Part shown: piece after piece, positions 61,862 to 64,000 of the stretch
How positions within the stretch are numbered: the first letter of the stretch is position 1
Layout: each line of letters opens with the position of its first letter
Notes under the pieces: generated by a model
Told to the model about the DNA's origin: nothing
What the model saw: the letters and a program-made list of their open reading frames with translations, nothing else
The model's database searches: none
Made by a program: the position numbers and the translations under genes
NCBI RefSeq assembly: GCF_016735585.2
Contig: NZ_JAERSE020000001.1
Coordinates: 868,001 to 932,000 of the forward strand
DNA length: 64,000 bases
DNA from: Chryseobacterium tagetis
GTDB taxonomy: Bacteria; Bacteroidota; Bacteroidia; Flavobacteriales; Weeksellaceae
Direction of reading: 5' to 3'

Positions 61862-63727
61862 ATGAAAAAACTTCTACTCCCTGTAATTTTGATTTCATCG
61901 TATTTTGCAGCACAGGCTCCTGCAGGATATTATGACAGCGCAACCGGATTGAGCGGTTATGCGCTGAAATCAAAGCTTCATGACATTATTTCTGCAAAGA
62001 ATATCAACTGGCATTACAGTGATCTTACCAATTATTATAACCAGACAGATTTAGATAAATATTATGACTACGGTCCCAGTAATACGACTATTTTATTAGA
62101 TATTTATTCTGAAATTCCGACAGGACCGGATGCGTATGAATACACCACCGCAAATATTATTGGAAGCGCAAGTGCAGAAGGACAGGGCTGGAACCGTGAG
62201 CACATGATGCCTCAAAGTACATTCTACAGCAATTACCCTATGTATTCTGATCTGTTTTATGTAGTTCCTACAGATGCAAGAATCAATCAGTTAAGGAGCA
62301 ATTATCCATACGGAATTGCGGGTTCTACAACCTTTTATACCTTTACCAATACTTCCAGAATCGGAAACTGTGCCATTCCGGGAATAACTTATACAGGCCG
62401 TGTTTACGAACCTATCAATGAGTTTAAGGGAGATGTTGCGAGAAGTTTATTATATTTTGCTGTAAGATACGAGGGTAAATTAGGAACTTTCAATTTTAAC
62501 AATAATGCAAACCCGGCTTCTGATACTAATCCATTGGATGGAACGGAAGAAAGAGCGTTTGATCCCGCTTACATTGCCATGCTTCTTCAATGGAATCAGC
62601 AAGATCCGGTTTCTCAAAGGGAAATCGACAGAAACAATGAAGTGTATGCTATACAGAAAAACAGAAATCCTTTTATTGATAATCCGGCTTGGGTAAATGC
62701 AATCTGGGGACAGACTCCTGATACGGTTGCACCACAAGCTCCTACCAACTTAAGCGTAACTCAAAACAGCGCTTATTTCACCACATTAAGCTGGACTCCT
62801 AGTTCAAGCACAGATGTAATTGGCTATAAAATCTACCAAAACGGGACTTTAGTTGGAGCAACGAAAAATACAACTTTCAGTGTAGATCATTTAACACCTT
62901 CAACAGCGTATACTTTTACCGTTAAAGCTTATGATAACGGCTATCTGCTTTCTTCAGACAGTAACGTAGCCTCTGCAACAACTTTAGCTACTGACAGCTA
63001 TGCTAAAGATCTGATGATTACAAAATATCTAGAAGGCACTTCAAATAACAAAGGATTAGAAATTACCAATAAAACAGGGCATCCCGTAAACCTGAGCGAT
63101 TACAGATTATCCATTCAGTTTTCAAGCGGAAGCAGTTATTATTTTCCGGCCCCTTACGAATTGGAAGGCATTGTTCAGAATAACGAAACATTTGTAGTAC
63201 TTCATCCAGAAGCTAATTTTTCCTGTTACACCATAGGTCAGGCAAAATTTGTAACCGCAGCGCCACAGATGACGTATTCAGGAAGCCAGTATCTGGAATT
63301 AAGATATCAGTCAACAACAGTAGATGCAATTGGTGTTTACGGCACAAGTAATTCTTCAACATTAGGAAACGTTTCTTTGTACAGAAAATCAACGGTAACA
63401 CAACCAACGACAAGCTTTGCCATTTCAGAGTGGGACTCTTACGCAAGCAACTATTGTCAGAACTTAGGATCGTTATCAACTTCAGATCTTATTACTTCCC
63501 ATGAAGAAGGGCTTAAGATTTATCCGAATCCTGCTAACGAAAATATTTTTGTAAGCGGAAAAACGGAAGAGATAAAATCTGCACAAATTTTAGACTACTC
63601 AGGAAAAGTGATTTCTACAGAAAAAGTTCCGTTCAGAAACAAAAAGAACATTTCTGTTCAGCATTTATCTACAGGTTCTTATTTATTAAAACTTGATGAG
63701 AAAATCTATCCGTTTATCAAAAAGTAG
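61862..63727 (+). CDS. T9SS-secreted endonuclease I with FN3 and lamin-tail domains
   Basis: 621 residues. A signal peptide (KLLLPVILISSYFAAQ) precedes an endonuclease I (EndA/NucM-type, ~20-275) domain with the conserved GWNREHMMPQSTF (His-Met-Pro metal finger, ~108) and LFYVVPTDARINQLRSNYPY. Then come a fibronectin type III domain (~285-375: PTNLSVTQNSAYFTTLSW), a lamin-tail-like domain (~380-500: DLMITKYLEGTSNNKGLEIT) and a T9SS sorting domain (LKIYPNPANENIFV ... STGSYLLKLDEK). It probably degrades extracellular DNA for phosphate and nucleosides. Confidence 0.9.
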   Translation: MKKLLLPVILISSYFAAQAPAGYYDSATGLSGYALKSKLHDIISAKNINWHYSDLTNYYNQTDLDKYYDYGPSNTTILLDIYSEIPTGPDAYEYTTANIIGSASAEGQGWNREHMMPQSTFYSNYPMYSDLFYVVPTDARINQLRSNYPYGIAGSTTFYTFTNTSRIGNCAIPGITYTGRVYEPINEFKGDVARSLLYFAVRYEGKLGTFNFNNNANPASDTNPLDGTEERAFDPAYIAMLLQWNQQDPVSQREIDRNNEVYAIQKNRNPFIDNPAWVNAIWGQTPDTVAPQAPTNLSVTQNSAYFTTLSWTPSSSTDVIGYKIYQNGTLVGATKNTTFSVDHLTPSTAYTFTVKAYDNGYLLSSDSNVASATTLATDSYAKDLMITKYLEGTSNNKGLEITNKTGHPVNLSDYRLSIQFSSGSSYYFPAPYELEGIVQNNETFVVLHPEANFSCYTIGQAKFVTAAPQMTYSGSQYLELRYQSTTVDAIGVYGTSNSSTLGNVSLYRKSTVTQPTTSFAISEWDSYASNYCQNLGSLSTSDLITSHEEGLKIYPNPANENIFVSGKTEEIKSAQILDYSGKVISTEKVPFRNKKNISVQHLSTGSYLLKLDEKIYPFIKK

Positions 63728-63749
63728 GTTTATACTTTTACTATAACAA

Positions 63750-63790
63750 CAAAAACCGCCAGAAATTTTCTGACGGTTTTTTTTAATTTA
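63750..63790. terminator. Bidirectional terminator after endonuclease I gene
   Basis: Stem AAAAACCGCCAGAAA / TTTTCTGACGGTTTTT with one mismatch and T-runs; also suits the convergent TonB receptor gene. Confidence 0.85.
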
Positions 63791-63805
63791 TTAGAGAAAC
63801 TAATT

Positions 63806-64000
63806 TTAGAAATCTAGCGTAATTGAAGCTCTTACAGCAGCTCCCATGATAGGTCTCGCCATTCTGATATCTCCGGTTCCTGTGAGTGGAGATCTTGGAT
63901 CACCTTCTGTAATCCCAATCGTGTTGAAAATATTCGTTCCGTCAACCGCAAGTCTTATTTTTCCTAACTGATAAGAAGTTCCGGCTCCGAATTCTGAAAA
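63806..64000 (-). CDS. TonB-dependent receptor, C-terminal end only (cut by window)
   Basis: 65 codons ending at TAA 63806-63808; the rest lies beyond the window. The sequence FGAGTSYQLGKIRLAVDGT, NIFNTIGITEGD and the final IMGAAVRASITLDF show alternating beta-strands with a terminal aromatic residue, as at the end of TonB-dependent outer membrane beta-barrels (the NxFN motif is typical). The substrate cannot be judged. Confidence 0.75.
   Translation of the reverse strand, partial: FSEFGAGTSYQLGKIRLAVDGTNIFNTIGITEGDPRSPLTGTGDIRMARPIMGAAVRASITLDF

Noticed and set aside
1..64000. CRISPR array, prophage, integrase or insertion sequence
   Set aside because: No regularly spaced direct repeats, transposase, integrase or phage structural gene was found; repeats are dispersed palindromes only.

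Overview
The window looks like chromosomal DNA from a member of the Bacteroidota, class Flavobacteriia, most likely Chryseobacterium or a close relative. The support is low GC, promoters of the TTG-N18..20-TAnnTTTG type, four proteins with type IX secretion (T9SS) C-terminal sorting domains, lipoproteins with acidic residues just after the lipidated cysteine, and a typical flavobacterial gene set. Gene density is high and most genes are housekeeping or biosynthetic. No phage, insertion sequence, transposase or CRISPR array was seen.

Layout. 1-2366: a truncated NrtR-type Nudix-like regulator divergent from a FucP-like sugar permease. 2435-8562 (minus): a T9SS propeller protein, then ftsK - lolA-like - lptF/G-like permease. 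8907-13716: a ccsBA cytochrome c biogenesis fusion, an SPFH membrane protein with a ribbon-helix-helix partner, and a small membrane protein. 13854-17821: lysine catabolism (ALDH7-type semialdehyde dehydrogenase and lysine 6-aminotransferase), a DUF2007 protein and an acetyltransferase. 17938-24226: a GbsR/MarR-type regulator with a complete RND efflux pump. 24766-30300: accessory genes, including a probable frameshifted membrane gene, a decayed gene, a GNAT-MarR pair with a palindromic operator over its promoter, lipoproteins, tRNA-Ala(GGC) and an NlpC/P60 lipoprotein. 30451-33037: dapD and two glycosyltransferases. 33091-40428: a full histidine operon, hisL leader and attenuator followed by hisG-D-C-B-H-A-F-IE, then a tiny protein ending in Gly-Gly. 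40480-45225 (minus): a T9SS M28 peptidase, rplT, rpmI, infC and thrS. 45319-48207: a DUF4932 putative metalloprotease and an unknown helical protein. 48355-52676: leuA-C-D-B. 52677-57271: a repeat-rich region with two more small 'KSGKT' proteins, a DUF4230 protein, a CxxS thioredoxin, a MazG-like pyrophosphohydrolase, and a lipoprotein with a TNT-like NAD glycohydrolase domain next to a putative immunity gene. 57272-64000: a T9SS reprolysin-type metalloprotease, an acyl-CoA dehydrogenase, a T9SS endonuclease I and the 3' end of a TonB-dependent receptor.

The most notable items are: (i) a surface-lipoprotein TNT-type toxin candidate with a 10-bp-spaced downstream zinc-ribbon gene; (ii) a his attenuator in which the ribosome at the leader stop codon would mask the antiterminator arm; (iii) a set of tiny hydrophilic proteins sharing a C-terminal KSG(K/T)T motif, two ending in diglycine; (iv) infC with no in-frame ATG and a probable ATA start; (v) an operator of overlapping perfect palindromes over the -7 box of a GNAT-MarR operon; (vi) several palindromic or MITE-like intergenic repeats, one of which supplies the stop codon of hisC.
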